From: Streptomyces exfoliatus
GTDB taxonomy: Bacteria > Actinomycetota > Actinomycetes > Streptomycetales > Streptomycetaceae
Direction of reading: 5' to 3'
Length of the DNA: 64,000 bases
Assembly: GCF_000725545.1 (NCBI RefSeq)
Contig: NZ_JNZP01000023.1
Coordinates: 38,991 to 102,990, forward strand
Below, one piece after another: positions 1 to 8,117 of this stretch; position 1 is the first letter of the stretch, and the number at the start of each line of letters is the position of its first letter. A program made the translations under genes and the position numbers. The notes below the pieces were generated by a model. It saw only the letters and a list, made by a program, of their open reading frames with translations, did no database searches and was not told where the DNA came from.

Positions 1-2648
1 GTCGCCTGGTCCATCGCTCCACAGGCGTCCGTGACCCGGTCCATTGCCTGGAGAAAACCGGCGTCGTCGGTGGCCTCGCCCACGGCCGTGAAAGCGGCGC
101 TGTACCGAAGTTCCACGGTCCGCAGCGCCTCGATGCGTTCCAGGCCGCCCGCCGCCGCCCACGCCTGGTGCTGGAGCCGGGACACCGCAGCCGAGGGCTC
201 GGGCGCCGGGCGGTCCGGCACCAGGGCCGGCCGGGAGACCCGTCCGGACGCCGCGGACACGTCCACGGCGAGTGCTGTCGCTCCGATCCAGGTCACGACG
301 GCGCCGACCGCGGCCAGGCGGACAGCACGCCGCCACTTCGGACGGAGCGGCCGCTCCTCGACCGGCGCGGGCCGCGCGTCCGGGTGCGGCCCGCCCTTGC
401 GCCTGGTGGTCACCCGACGCACGAGCAGCGCGACGCCCCGGCCCGCGAGCCCGACGCCGCGACCCACGAAGGCGGCCAGGCCCGCCACCGGCGTGCCCAG
501 GGCCACGGCGTAAGGAAGGTGGGCCTCCCGCGAGAGCGACCAGGCCACCGCCGACGACCCGCTGCCCGCGTTCGCCCGGACCAGGATGTGCGCGGCCACC
601 ACGCCCAACAATGCGGTGATACCCGCCGCCATCAGTCCGGTTGTCAGCCACCCGGAGTCGGTGAGCGCGGCGACGACGGCGGCGGTCAGGGCCATTGCGG
701 CGCAGATCACCAGGACCGGCACCATCATCTGTGCGAGGCGGAGCGGCCCGACCGCCCCCGAGTCTCCGAGCTCCGCGTCCCGCAGCCAGGCCAGCGCCAC
801 GGCCAGCCCGGCCGAGCAGGCGATTCCGCCCGTCAGCCCGCCTGCCAGCCCGGCGACGGGCGACTGTCCCCCTCCACGTGCCCCTTCGCCGCCTGGGCGC
901 GAGGCGGCGACCAGCGCGAGCACGGGCAGTGCCCAGAGAAGTACCTGCGCCCACCACAGACTCCCGGCACCCGTGAGCGTTCCGGGCAGCAGGCCCAGCA
1001 CGGCGACGACGTGCCACAGCGGCCCGAGGTCCGAGGGCGGCAGTCCTGGCAGTCCGTACGAGGCCAGCACCCCGGCCGTCGTGAACGGCCAGCCGTCCGT
1101 GAGGACCTCGCCCACGGACCGCCACCAGTATTGGACCGAGGCGTACGCGAGCGCGGGCACCGCCAGGCCCGCAAGCATGGCCGGCCCCGGCGGATGTTCC
1201 CGCCGGGCCCGCAGCCACCACTCGGCGTTCTGCGTGGTCCACGTCATCAGCAGGACCAGCGCAGCCACCAGGATCAGCAGTGCCTCGGGGTGGGCGGGCA
1301 GCCACTGGTTCATCGCGGCGCGCGGCCCGGTCAGTTCCCCCACCACCACGCCGAGCCCGAGCCACAGGCCAACGGACCACCCCGAGGGGACCGTCCGCCC
1401 TGCCCGGAGCGCGTACAGCACGGCACGCCACAGCGCGACGCCGCCGATGCCGACAACCAGGCCCGCGACGAGCACGGCACCGGGCCACAGGAACTCGTAC
1501 AACAGCGCGTTCAGGTGCCAGACCAGGATGTCGGCTGCCAGCCCCGTGAGGAGGAGAGGCAGCGCCCTCAGCGTGAATAGCACCTTCGGGTCGGCCAGGG
1601 AGGCGCGGCGCAGGGCCGGCGCAGGGTGCGTGCGCCAGAGCGCGGCGAACCGGACGAACGGTCTCCGCCACCCTTCCCCGGCGTGCTGGCGGGCGGCGCC
1701 GTCCTCCCACGGCTGCGCGCTCGCACCCCAGCGGGCGGCCATGAGGTCGGCGTAGATCTCGCGGTGGCGCAGGATCTCCAGTCGGGAGAGGTAGACCGCC
1801 AGGACCAGCAGGCCGCCGAGTAGTTGGGCGTGCGTGTTGAACGGGGCGTACATGCCCCGGACCTCCGCCGAGCCGCGCAGGAGGAGGACGTCCAGGCCGA
1901 CGGCCGTCCACGGCAGCAGTACCAGCACGAGGAACACCCGCCACAGGGCTACGGTGGCGTAGGTGATGCCGATGTCCTTGTGGTGCAGGTGCGCCAGCTC
2001 GTGCAGCACCACAGCACGGAACCGCTCCTGTTCGCCGTCAGCGGTGACCACCAGGCCGCCGTCCAGGCGGATCACGGGCCGGCGCGGGCGGCCGAATGCG
2101 ACGGCGCCGGTCGTCCGCGAGGCCGGATCGACAACAAAGCGGGGCGTGCGGTTGAGTCCGGCAACGGTCACCAGCTCGTCCAGCAGTGGCCGGAGGCGGC
2201 CGTGCACGTCCACGATGTCCAGGGGGACGACCCTGGTACGCCGGGTCCGCCACAGCGGCAGCAGCCGGTAGACGGCGGATGCCGCGGCGAGCGCCACGAG
2301 CCCGACGCCGACCGACACGAGGGTGAAGTCCTGCGCGAACCGAGCCGTGCATTCCTCCAGCGCGGCGGGCTGACGCCGGGACTGGACGAAGCTCGCGTTC
2401 GCCGACACGCTCGGGTCGATCCCCGCCGCCAGGTAACAGGCCACCTCCAGATTGGCCTTCTCGGGTGAGGCGAGGAGGTGCCAGACAGTCCGGGGGATCA
2501 TGCTCACGCTGGCCGCGGCCAGCAGGGCCAAGATCAGCACGAAACGCAAGGTGGTGCCGGCCACGAGGACCCGCTCGTCGAGCGGGGCGGCGTCGGCAGG
2601 CTGCTCGGCGGCCCCTGCGCCGGGGGCGCCGGAGGATAAGACAACCAT
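1..2648 (-). CDS. M48-type metalloprotease, large polytopic membrane protein (3' end outside window)
   Basis: The frame stays open from an ATG at 2648 to the left edge, at least 882 codons, so the C-terminus is missing. The first part has a membrane segment (LRFVLILALLAAASV), a second near residue 125, and then VVLHELAHLHKD around residue 220. HELAH is the HExxH zinc site of M48 (HtpX/Ste24-like) peptidases, and a downstream RHREIYADLMAARW segment fits the third-ligand helix. The remaining 500 or more residues alternate hydrophobic stretches with charged loops and end in an apparently extracytoplasmic domain. That is far longer than ordinary M48 proteins of about 300 residues. The start overlaps the stop of the upstream gene (ATGA), so the two are probably translationally coupled. 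The substrate is unknown. The peptidase call is fairly sure; the role of the C-terminal half is not. Confidence 0.8.
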   Translation of the reverse strand, partial: MVVLSSGAPGAGAAEQPADAAPLDERVLVAGTTLRFVLILALLAAASVSMIPRTVWHLLASPEKANLEVACYLAAGIDPSVSANASFVQSRRQPAALEECTARFAQDFTLVSVGVGLVALAAASAVYRLLPLWRTRRTRVVPLDIVDVHGRLRPLLDELVTVAGLNRTPRFVVDPASRTTGAVAFGRPRRPVIRLDGGLVVTADGEQERFRAVVLHELAHLHHKDIGITYATVALWRVFLVLVLLPWTAVGLDVLLLRGSAEVRGMYAPFNTHAQLLGGLLVLAVYLSRLEILRHREIYADLMAARWGASAQPWEDGAARQHAGEGWRRPFVRFAALWRTHPAPALRRASLADPKVLFTLRALPLLLTGLAADILVWHLNALLYEFLWPGAVLVAGLVVGIGGVALWRAVLYALRAGRTVPSGWSVGLWLGLGVVVGELTGPRAAMNQWLPAHPEALLILVAALVLLMTWTTQNAEWWLRARREHPPGPAMLAGLAVPALAYASVQYWWRSVGEVLTDGWPFTTAGVLASYGLPGLPPSDLGPLWHVVAVLGLLPGTLTGAGSLWWAQVLLWALPVLALVAASRPGGEGARGGGQSPVAGLAGGLTGGIACSAGLAVALAWLRDAELGDSGAVGPLRLAQMMVPVLVICAAMALTAAVVAALTDSGWLTTGLMAAGITALLGVVAAHILVRANAGSGSSAVAWSLSREAHLPYAVALGTPVAGLAAFVGRGVGLAGRGVALLVRRVTTRRKGGPHPDARPAPVEERPLRPKWRRAVRLAAVGAVVTWIGATALAVDVSAASGRVSRPALVPDRPAPEPSAAVSRLQHQAWAAAGGLERIEALRTVELRYSAAFTAVGEATDDAGFLQAMDRVTDACGAMDQA

Positions 2649-3301
2649 CAGTCCCCGGCCGGCCGTGTGGGTTCGTCCGGCTGTTCCGGCCCCTCCGGTA
2701 CTCCGTCCCGCCTTGTGAATTCGTTCGGTTGTACCGGTGCGTCCGGCAACGCGGACCCGCTCGGGCGGACCGGTGTACGCGGAGCGAGCAGTTCGGGTGG
2801 GCCGTCTGGCTCAACCTCCGCTACGACCGCCGCCTCGGGCTCAGGCTCGGCCAGTACCAGCCGGGTCACCACCGCGTCGGCGATGACCGCCGCGCGCTCC
2901 GGCTCCAGCCCGCGCTGCGCGGCCATCGTCAGCACCGACCGTTGTACGAGCACGAGCTGCTCACGCGTCAGCGGTGGGATCACGACCGGCTCGGAGGCCG
3001 ACCTGCGGAAGACCCTGCGCAGGGCGGCGCCGGTCCTGGCGACCCGGTTCTGCACCCAGGTCCCGACAATCTGCTGCGTGGCCTGGTCCACCGCCAGCCA
3101 CACCACCGGGGTCACCAGCGCGGCGACCTCACCGAGCCCGAAGCCCAGAGGCTCCCGCCGCCGGACCTCGCCGCCCAGCCGCTGCACAGCCGTGGCGTCA
3201 TCGAACCCGGCGAGACCCGCCAGCAGCGGCAGTTCCTCCGGGGCAACCTCGGTTACCACTTGCCGGACCAAATCGCGTACACGAAGCGCTTCAACGTCCA
3301 C
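2648..3301 (-). CDS. conserved hypothetical protein, partner of the M48 protease
   Basis: A 217-residue protein if it starts at GTG 3301, which has GGAGG four bases upstream; the same frame stays open further upstream, so a longer form is possible. It has no clear signal peptide or membrane helix. The N-terminal half is rich in hydrophobic, possibly helical sequence (LVTPVVWLAVDQATQQIVG). The C-terminal 60 residues are rich in Pro and Glu and look disordered. I do not recognise the family. The 4-base overlap with the M48 gene suggests one transcript and a shared task, perhaps a regulator or adaptor of the protease; that is inference from position only. Confidence 0.6.
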   Translation of the reverse strand: MDVEALRVRDLVRQVVTEVAPEELPLLAGLAGFDDATAVQRLGGEVRRREPLGFGLGEVAALVTPVVWLAVDQATQQIVGTWVQNRVARTGAALRRVFRRSASEPVVIPPLTREQLVLVQRSVLTMAAQRGLEPERAAVIADAVVTRLVLAEPEPEAAVVAEVEPDGPPELLAPRTPVRPSGSALPDAPVQPNEFTRRDGVPEGPEQPDEPTRPAGD

Positions 3302-3413
3302 GACACCTCCACCGAGCCGCCGACCGACGACGCGAAACCAGAGAGTAGCGCTCCGGCGCCGCGCGGGGATCAGAACGCCATCTTCCGGAACGTGGCCGCG
3401 AGCCCAGTGGCGC

Positions 3414-3572
3414 TCAGCCCGCGGCGGCGCAGGTACCGAAGATCTCGGGGGTGTGGTCGACGTCCACGAAGCCGTGCTCCGCGGCGATCGCGTCGGCCCA
3501 CCGCTCGACAGCCGGGCCGCCGACCTCCACCGCCCGGCCGCAGCCACGGCACACCAGGTTGTCGTGACACCG
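3414..3572 (-). pseudogene. C-terminal remnant of a Fur-family regulator
   Basis: This frame encodes about 52 residues, including CHDNLVCRGCGRAVEVGG and FVDVDHTPEIFGTCAAAG, then TGA at 3416-3414. That is the dimerisation and metal-binding end of a Fur-family protein, with the typical His/CxxC segment followed by the HTxEIFGxC block. A TGA lies immediately upstream (3575-3573). I find no winged-helix DNA-binding half in any frame of the next 230 bases. The N-terminal two thirds are therefore gone and the fragment is presumed non-functional. Confidence 0.7.
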
Positions 3573-3808
3573 TCAGCTGACGGCCGGCGGCCTCGTCCAG
3601 GTCAGCGAGTTCACCCCTGACGACCAGCACTGGGCCTCTCGACGAGTAGCCCAGTGTCTCGTACGGCGACTTCCGGTCACGCTAAGCAATTGCCACTGGC
3701 CCCGCTGCAGTCTGCGTGCGTCAGCGGTCGCGCCCCGTTCGCCCGTTCGCGAGCGACCGGTCAGGATCGAAGAAGCGGAATCCGGCGGCCGACCGTAGCG
3801 TCGATCGC
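3573..3808. other. intergenic region with no intact gene
   Basis: About 235 bases between the Fur remnant and the VOC gene. Minus-strand frames give short open stretches (for example LVVRGELADLDEAAGRQL) without a start, ribosome-binding site or recognisable family. The right end carries the probable -10 box of the VOC gene (TAGCGT at about 3796). Confidence 0.4.
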
Positions 3809-4225
3809 ATGAACATCAACCTCTCGCAGTGCTTCATCGCCGTCGACGACCACGACAAGGCGCTCGCCTTCTACCGCGACGCCCTCGGTCTGGAAGTACG
3901 CAAGGACGTCGGTTTCGAAGGGATGCGCTGGGTGACCGTCGGGTCGCCCGCGCAGCCGGACGTGGACATCGTCCTGGAACCGCCGCTCGCCGACCCCAGC
4001 GCCTCCGCCGCCGACCGGCAGGCGATGACCGAGCTGCTCGCCAAGGGCCTGCTGCGCGCCGTGATCTTCTCCACGGACGACGTGGACGCCACCTTCGAAC
4101 ACATCCGGGCGGCGGGCGGCGACGTCCTCCAGGAGCCGGTCGACCAGCCGTACGGCGTCCGCGACTGCGCGTTCCGCGACCCGGCCGGCAACGTGGTCCG
4201 GTTCAGCAAGCCCCGCACCGCGTAG
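3809..4225 (+). CDS. VOC (glyoxalase/bleomycin-resistance) family protein
   Basis: A 138-residue protein made of two beta-alpha-beta-beta-beta modules, as in single-chain VOC proteins. Landmarks are the opening NINLSQCFIAVDDHDKALAFYRDALGLEV and the closing VRDCAFRDPAGNVVRFSKP, which gives the usual last-strand ligand region. VOC members include glyoxalases, dioxygenases and antibiotic-binding proteins; nothing here fixes the substrate. The ATG at 3809 is chosen because the protein then begins at the first strand. TAGCGT lies 7-8 bases upstream with no Shine-Dalgarno, which suggests a leaderless transcript. It stands alone, with the next gene 80 bases downstream. Confidence 0.8.
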   Translation: MNINLSQCFIAVDDHDKALAFYRDALGLEVRKDVGFEGMRWVTVGSPAQPDVDIVLEPPLADPSASAADRQAMTELLAKGLLRAVIFSTDDVDATFEHIRAAGGDVLQEPVDQPYGVRDCAFRDPAGNVVRFSKPRTA

Positions 4226-4305
4226 GCCTCCCCCCCAGCGCGTGACCCGCCCGGCCCTCCCGCGCGCGTGCCAGCATGTGTGCGTGCCCAACAGGGAGGC
4301 GGAGC

Positions 4306-5058
4306 ATGCCGGTTGAACGCGTCTGGCTGGACGTGCCGTACGCCGAGAAGGACGCGGCGAAACGCGGCGGGGCCCGTTGGGATCCCGCCGCCAAACGGTG
4401 GTACGCGCCCCGGCCCGGGATGGCCGAACTGGCCCGGTGGGCCGCCGCCGCGGACGTCCCCGAGCTGCTGCCCGGCGAGGACCGGACCCTCGGCGACGGC
4501 CTCTTCGTCGATCTCGTGCCGCGGACCTGCTGGTTCACCCACGTCCGCTCCTGCGTGGCGCAGACGGACTGGGAGCGGCTGCGCCGGATGGTCACCCGCC
4601 GCGCCGGGCGGCGCTGCGAGGCCTGCGGGGCGGGCGAGGACCGGGAGACCCGCCGGTGGCTGGAGGTCCACGAGCGGTGGACCTTCGACGCGGCCGCCCG
4701 CGTCCAGATCCTCAAGCGGCTCATCTGCCTCTGCACCGACTGCCACACCGTCACCCACTTCGGCCTCGCCCAGGTGCGCGGCGTCGAGGAGCAGGCCTTC
4801 GCCCACCTGGTGAAGGTCACGGGGATGAGCGAGCCGCAGGCCCGCGAGCACGTCCGCGCCGCCTTCGACGTATGGGAGGACCGCTCCCGGTACGCCTGGG
4901 AGCTCGACCTCGGCATCCTCACCGGGGCGGGCATCGCCCTCGCCCCGCCGCCGGGGGCGGGCGAACGGGCCCAAGCCGCCGCCTCCGTGCCCCGCCAGTC
5001 GCCTCCCCCGCCCGCCCGCTCCGGCTTCCCCGCCCGCAAGGGCGGTGAGCGGGCATGA
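4306..5058 (+). CDS. DUF5710 domain protein with HNH-like zinc motif
   Basis: A 250-residue protein starting at ATG 4306 behind AGGGAGG. The N-terminus (VWLDVPYAEKDAAKRGGARWDPAAKRWYA) is the DUF5710 module, a short fold found fused to primases, nucleases and topoisomerase-like enzymes. The middle holds RCEACG and, about 45 residues on, CLCTDCHTVTHFG. Together these give two CxxC pairs and a His, reminiscent of an HNH or zinc-ribbon fold. The C-terminus is Pro/Ala-rich. The combination suggests a nucleic-acid-binding protein; nuclease activity is a guess because a complete HNH triad cannot be assigned by eye. Confidence 0.7.
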   Translation: MPVERVWLDVPYAEKDAAKRGGARWDPAAKRWYAPRPGMAELARWAAAADVPELLPGEDRTLGDGLFVDLVPRTCWFTHVRSCVAQTDWERLRRMVTRRAGRRCEACGAGEDRETRRWLEVHERWTFDAAARVQILKRLICLCTDCHTVTHFGLAQVRGVEEQAFAHLVKVTGMSEPQAREHVRAAFDVWEDRSRYAWELDLGILTGAGIALAPPPGAGERAQAAASVPRQSPPPPARSGFPARKGGERA

Positions 5059-5093
5059 CGAGCCCCCTCCCCCCGCCTCTGACCGGCCGGCCC

Positions 5094-5594
5094 TCAGGCC
5101 GGTCCTGCCGGGAGCCCCGCCCAGGCCGTCAGCGTCTCGTAATCGGTCGCCGTGAGCCCACGGCAGGGGTCCACGCGGTGGAGCAGCGCCCGGCCCGGGT
5201 GGTGGGCGGTGACCCACTCGCGGTCGGCGGCGCCTATCTCGTCATCGACCCACGCGAACGGCCGCCCGGCGGCGTACGCCACGAGCGCCGCCGTCTTCCA
5301 GTGGCGGCCCGCCGCCGGCGCGGGATCCTCGTCCGGCCACCGCACCAGGGGCAGAGCGGGCAGCCCGAGGCGCGGGGCGATCCAGGAGTTCGCGTCCTCC
5401 TGCCAGGTCGTCGCCCACACCAGCGCGTACGGCAGTGCCGCGAGCCGCGGTCCCTGCGCGGGGTCGAGCCGCGCGAGGAGCGGGCTCACGGACGCGGGCG
5501 GGGCGGGCGGGTACGTGGGGTGAGCCCCGCCGCTCGCCCCGAAGGGGATGAGCGGCCCGTCCACGTCCAGGAAGAGCAGCGGCGCGATCGTCAT
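5094..5594 (-). CDS. HAD-like hydrolase, hypothetical
   Basis: A 166-residue protein starting at ATG 5594. It opens with MTIAPLLFLDVDGPLIPFG: the DVDG block matches HAD motif I (DxDG). A later FAWVDDEIG supplies the acidic motif IV seen in HAD phosphatases. It is short for a capped HAD enzyme, so it probably has only the core domain. No signal peptide or membrane segment is visible. It is transcribed divergently from the MarR gene, across the repeat-rich spacer at 5618-5740. The substrate is unknown. Confidence 0.7.
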   Translation of the reverse strand: MTIAPLLFLDVDGPLIPFGASGGAHPTYPPAPPASVSPLLARLDPAQGPRLAALPYALVWATTWQEDANSWIAPRLGLPALPLVRWPDEDPAPAAGRHWKTAALVAYAAGRPFAWVDDEIGAADREWVTAHHPGRALLHRVDPCRGLTATDYETLTAWAGLPAGPA

Positions 5595-5617
5595 GCCTCC
5601 ATCGTGACGAAGCCGGA

Positions 5618-5740
5618 GCATGCCCGAGGTCCGGGGCACGACCGAGGTCCGGGGCACGACCGAGGTCCGGAGCATGCCCGAGGTCGGGGTACGACCGAGG
5701 TCGGGTGCGACCGCAGTCCGGAGCACGACCGGGGTCCGGG
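5618..5740. repeat. imperfect ~18-bp tandem repeat array
   Basis: About seven head-to-tail copies of a unit close to GCACGACCGAGGTCCGGG, drifting to GCATGCCCGAGGTCGGGG and similar. The array fills the space between the divergent HAD-like and MarR genes. The core CCGAGGTC also recurs downstream of dtd (13419-13493). It has no coding role that I can support. Confidence 0.8.
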
Positions 5741-5806
5741 CCCCGGCCCCCACTCGTCCGCTTCTCGATAATCCGCGACGGATCGACCCTGGTTACCCTG
5801 GGAGGC

Positions 5807-6292
5807 ATGACAGCCATGGCACCCACCCGGACCGAGCCCGACCTCTCCTACCTCCTCGACCACACCAGCCACGTGTTGCGGACCCGGATGGCCGCCGAAC
5901 TCGGCGCCATCGGGCTCACCCCCCGCATGCACTGCGTCCTGACCCACGCCCTGGAGGAGGAGCGCACCCAGGCGCAGCTCGCGGAGATCGGTGACATGGA
6001 CAAGACCACCATGGTGGTCACCGTCGACGCCCTGGAGAAGGCCGGGCTCGCCGAGCGCCGGCCGTCGAGCACCGACCGGCGGGCGCGGATCATCGCCGTG
6101 ACGGAGGCGGGGGCGAAGGTCGCCAGGGAGAGCCAGAAGATCGTCGACGGCGTGCACCAGGGCGCCCTCTCCTCCCTCCCCGACGACGAGCGCACCGCCC
6201 TGCTGCGCGCCCTGAACCGCCTGGCCACCGGCCACCTGGAGACCCCGGTCGAGGGCCCGAAGGCGACCCGCCGCGCACGCCAGCGCGCCTGA
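5807..6292 (+). CDS. MarR family transcriptional regulator
   Basis: A 161-residue regulator with the MarR layout: an N-terminal dimerisation helix (LSYLLDHTSHVLRTRMAAEL), a winged helix centred on QAQLAEIGDMDKTTMVVTVDALEKAGLAERRPSSTDRRARIIAVTEAG split over residues 55-100, and a C-terminal helix. The DxRxR-type wing (STDRRARI) is intact. ATG 5807 sits directly after GGGAGG; ATG 5816 is an alternative with better spacing. The gene lies 90 bases upstream of a DHA2 exporter in the same direction. That is the usual arrangement for a repressor controlling its own drug pump. Confidence 0.88.
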   Translation: MTAMAPTRTEPDLSYLLDHTSHVLRTRMAAELGAIGLTPRMHCVLTHALEEERTQAQLAEIGDMDKTTMVVTVDALEKAGLAERRPSSTDRRARIIAVTEAGAKVARESQKIVDGVHQGALSSLPDDERTALLRALNRLATGHLETPVEGPKATRRARQRA

Positions 6293-6344
6293 CCCCCGGA
6301 ACACGTTCCGTAAAAAATAGTCTGCAACAAAACCTTCTGCTAAT

Positions 6345-6378
6345 GTCACTCCTGTTGCCCCCACCGAACAGGAGTGAC
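6345..6378 (+). promoter_or_regulatory. 10-bp inverted repeat masking the exporter ribosome-binding site
   Basis: GTCACTCCTG (6345-6354) and CAGGAGTGAC (6369-6378) are perfect complements around a 14-base loop. The right arm contains the AGGAG Shine-Dalgarno of the DHA2 gene at 6383. The element could be a MarR operator, an RNA hairpin limiting translation, or both. Confidence 0.6.
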
Positions 6379-6382
6379 CCTC

Positions 6383-7891
6383 ATGCCCTCCCCGGCCCGC
6401 CCCTCCACCCGCGCCCTCTCCCCCGGAGTCGCCCTCGGCGTCCTCTCCACGGGCATGCTCATGACCGTCCTCGACGGCAGCATCGTCACCGTCGCGATGC
6501 CCGCCATTCAGGGCGACCTCGGCTTCACCCCCGTCGGCCTCAGCTGGGTCGTCAACGCCTACCTCATCGCCTTCGGCTCGCTCCTCCTCCTCGCCGGCCG
6601 CCTCGGCGACCTGATCGGGCGCAAGCGGATGTTCCTCGCGGGCACCGGGATCTTCACCGCCGCCTCCCTCCTCGCCGGGGTCGCCGCCTCCCCCGAGGTC
6701 CTCATCGCCGCCCGCTTCCTCCAGGGCGTCGGCAGCGCGATGTCCTCCGCGGTCGGGCTCGGCATCCTCGTCACCCTCTTCACCGCGCCCCGCGAACGGG
6801 CCCGGGCCATCGCCGTGTTCAGCTTCACCGGCGCCGCCGGCGCCTCCCTCGGCCAGGTCCTCGGCGGTGTCCTCACCGACGCGCTCACCTGGAACTGGAT
6901 CTTCTTCATCAACCTGCCCATCGGCATCGCCACCCTCCTCGTGGCCCTCCGCGCCCTCCCCTCCGACCGCGGCCTCGGGCTCGGCGCCGGCGCCGACGTC
7001 ATCGGCGCGCTGCTCGTCACCACGGGTCTCATGACCGGCATCTACGCGGTCGTCAAGATCGAGGAGTACGGGGCCGGTTCGGCGCACACCCTGGGTCTCG
7101 GGGCCCTCGCCCTCGTCCTCCTGGCCGGGTTCCTCGTCCGCCAGGCGAAGGCGGCGAACCCGCTCATGCCGCTGCGCGTCCTCCGCTCGCGGAGCGTCTC
7201 CGGCGCCAACGCCGTCCAGATGCTGATGGTCGCCGCGCTCTTCTCCTTCCAGATCCTCGTCGCCCTCTACCTGCAGAAGGTCCGCGGCTACGGAGCCGCC
7301 GAGACCGGCCTCGCGATGCTGCCCGCCGCGCTCGTCATCGGCGCCGTCTCGCTCGGCGTCTCGGCCCGCCTCATCGCCCGCTTCGGCGAGCGGAACATCC
7401 TCCTCACCGGCCTCCTCCTGCTCGTCGGCGTCCTCGGCCTGCTGACCCGCCTCCCCGTCCAGGCCGACTACGTCACCGACCTGCTCCCCGTGATGCTGCT
7501 CGCCGCCGGCTTCGGCCTGGCGCTCCCCGCCCTCACCTCGCTCGCCATGTCGGGTGCCGAGGAGAAGGACGCGGGTCTGGCCTCCGGTCTCTTCAACACC
7601 ACCCAGCAGATCGGCATGGCGCTCGGTGTCGCGGTCCTCTCCACCCTGGCCGCCTCCCGCACCGAGTCCCTCACCGAGGCGGGCAGGCCCGCCGCCGAGG
7701 CCCTGACCGGCGGCTACCACCTGGCGTTCGGCGTCGGCGCCGGTCTCCTCCTCGTCGCCCTGGCCCTCACGTTCACCGTCCTGCGCCGCCCGACCGCCCA
7801 CCGTCCGGAAGCCCCGCAGGCGGCCGAAGCGGTCCAGGCACCCGAGGCGACCACGGCGCCGAACCCCCCGAAGGCCCTCGCGACCCACTGA
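6383..7891 (+). CDS. DHA2 family MFS drug exporter (14 TM)
   Basis: A 502-residue polytopic protein of the major facilitator superfamily. Motif C-like and DHA2 features are visible: LDGSIVTVAMPAIQGDLG in TM1, WVVNAYLIAFGSLLLLAGRLGDLIGRKR split across TM2 and motif A (GRLGDLIGRKR), and a long hydrophobic series consistent with 14 helices. DHA2 proteins use the proton gradient to expel drugs or dyes. ATG 6383 is preferred over GTG 6374 because AGGAG lies 8 bases upstream. The C-terminal 35 residues are Ala/Pro-rich and cytoplasmic. It is probably repressed by the MarR protein just upstream; its substrate is not deducible. Confidence 0.9.
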   Translation: MPSPARPSTRALSPGVALGVLSTGMLMTVLDGSIVTVAMPAIQGDLGFTPVGLSWVVNAYLIAFGSLLLLAGRLGDLIGRKRMFLAGTGIFTAASLLAGVAASPEVLIAARFLQGVGSAMSSAVGLGILVTLFTAPRERARAIAVFSFTGAAGASLGQVLGGVLTDALTWNWIFFINLPIGIATLLVALRALPSDRGLGLGAGADVIGALLVTTGLMTGIYAVVKIEEYGAGSAHTLGLGALALVLLAGFLVRQAKAANPLMPLRVLRSRSVSGANAVQMLMVAALFSFQILVALYLQKVRGYGAAETGLAMLPAALVIGAVSLGVSARLIARFGERNILLTGLLLLVGVLGLLTRLPVQADYVTDLLPVMLLAAGFGLALPALTSLAMSGAEEKDAGLASGLFNTTQQIGMALGVAVLSTLAASRTESLTEAGRPAAEALTGGYHLAFGVGAGLLLVALALTFTVLRRPTAHRPEAPQAAEAVQAPEATTAPNPPKALATH

Positions 7892-7961
7892 GAAGCGCGG
7901 TGCAGGGCACGGCCCCGAAGGCGGCGACGAGCACGGCGGCGAGCACGGCGACAACGGCGCC

Positions 7962-8109
7962 ATGAGAGCCGACCGACTCGTCGCCGCCCTGCTCTTCCGA
8001 TGGGCCGCCGGCCGTCGGGGGAGCGTTCCCCGTACTCCTGGAACCGCCCGATGCGCGGGCGGCCCTGAGCCGTATCGGCATCGAACTCACCTCGCTGTAC
8101 GAGGTGTAG
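7962..8109 (+). pseudogene. WYL-domain (DeoR-type) regulator remnant, internally deleted
   Basis: Frame 1 gives MRADRLVAALL, the characteristic N-terminus of WYL/DeoR regulators. A different frame then gives FPVLLEPPDARAALSRIGIELTSLY and the stop TAG at 8107-8109, which is the characteristic C-terminus. About 250 intervening codons are missing, and the two ends are out of frame. The helix-turn-helix and WYL ligand domain are lost. The remnant lies between the exporter and the convergent HelD gene. Confidence 0.65.
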
Positions 8110-8117
8110 AGGCCGCC

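Noticed and set aside
168..1755. Long plus-strand frames in the first 1.8 kb
   Set aside because: The minus strand in the same region is continuously open and carries the HExxH protease, so these are shadows.
5591..7963. A 790-codon minus-strand frame opposite the MarR and exporter genes
   Set aside because: Composition is Gly/Glu/Asp-rich low complexity, typical of the antisense of a GC-rich gene. The plus-strand genes have clear families.
7773..8090. A minus-strand frame with one hydrophobic stretch
   Set aside because: It overlaps the exporter 3' end and the WYL remnant, has no ribosome-binding site, and the hydrophobic run comes from an Ala/Val-rich GC repeat.
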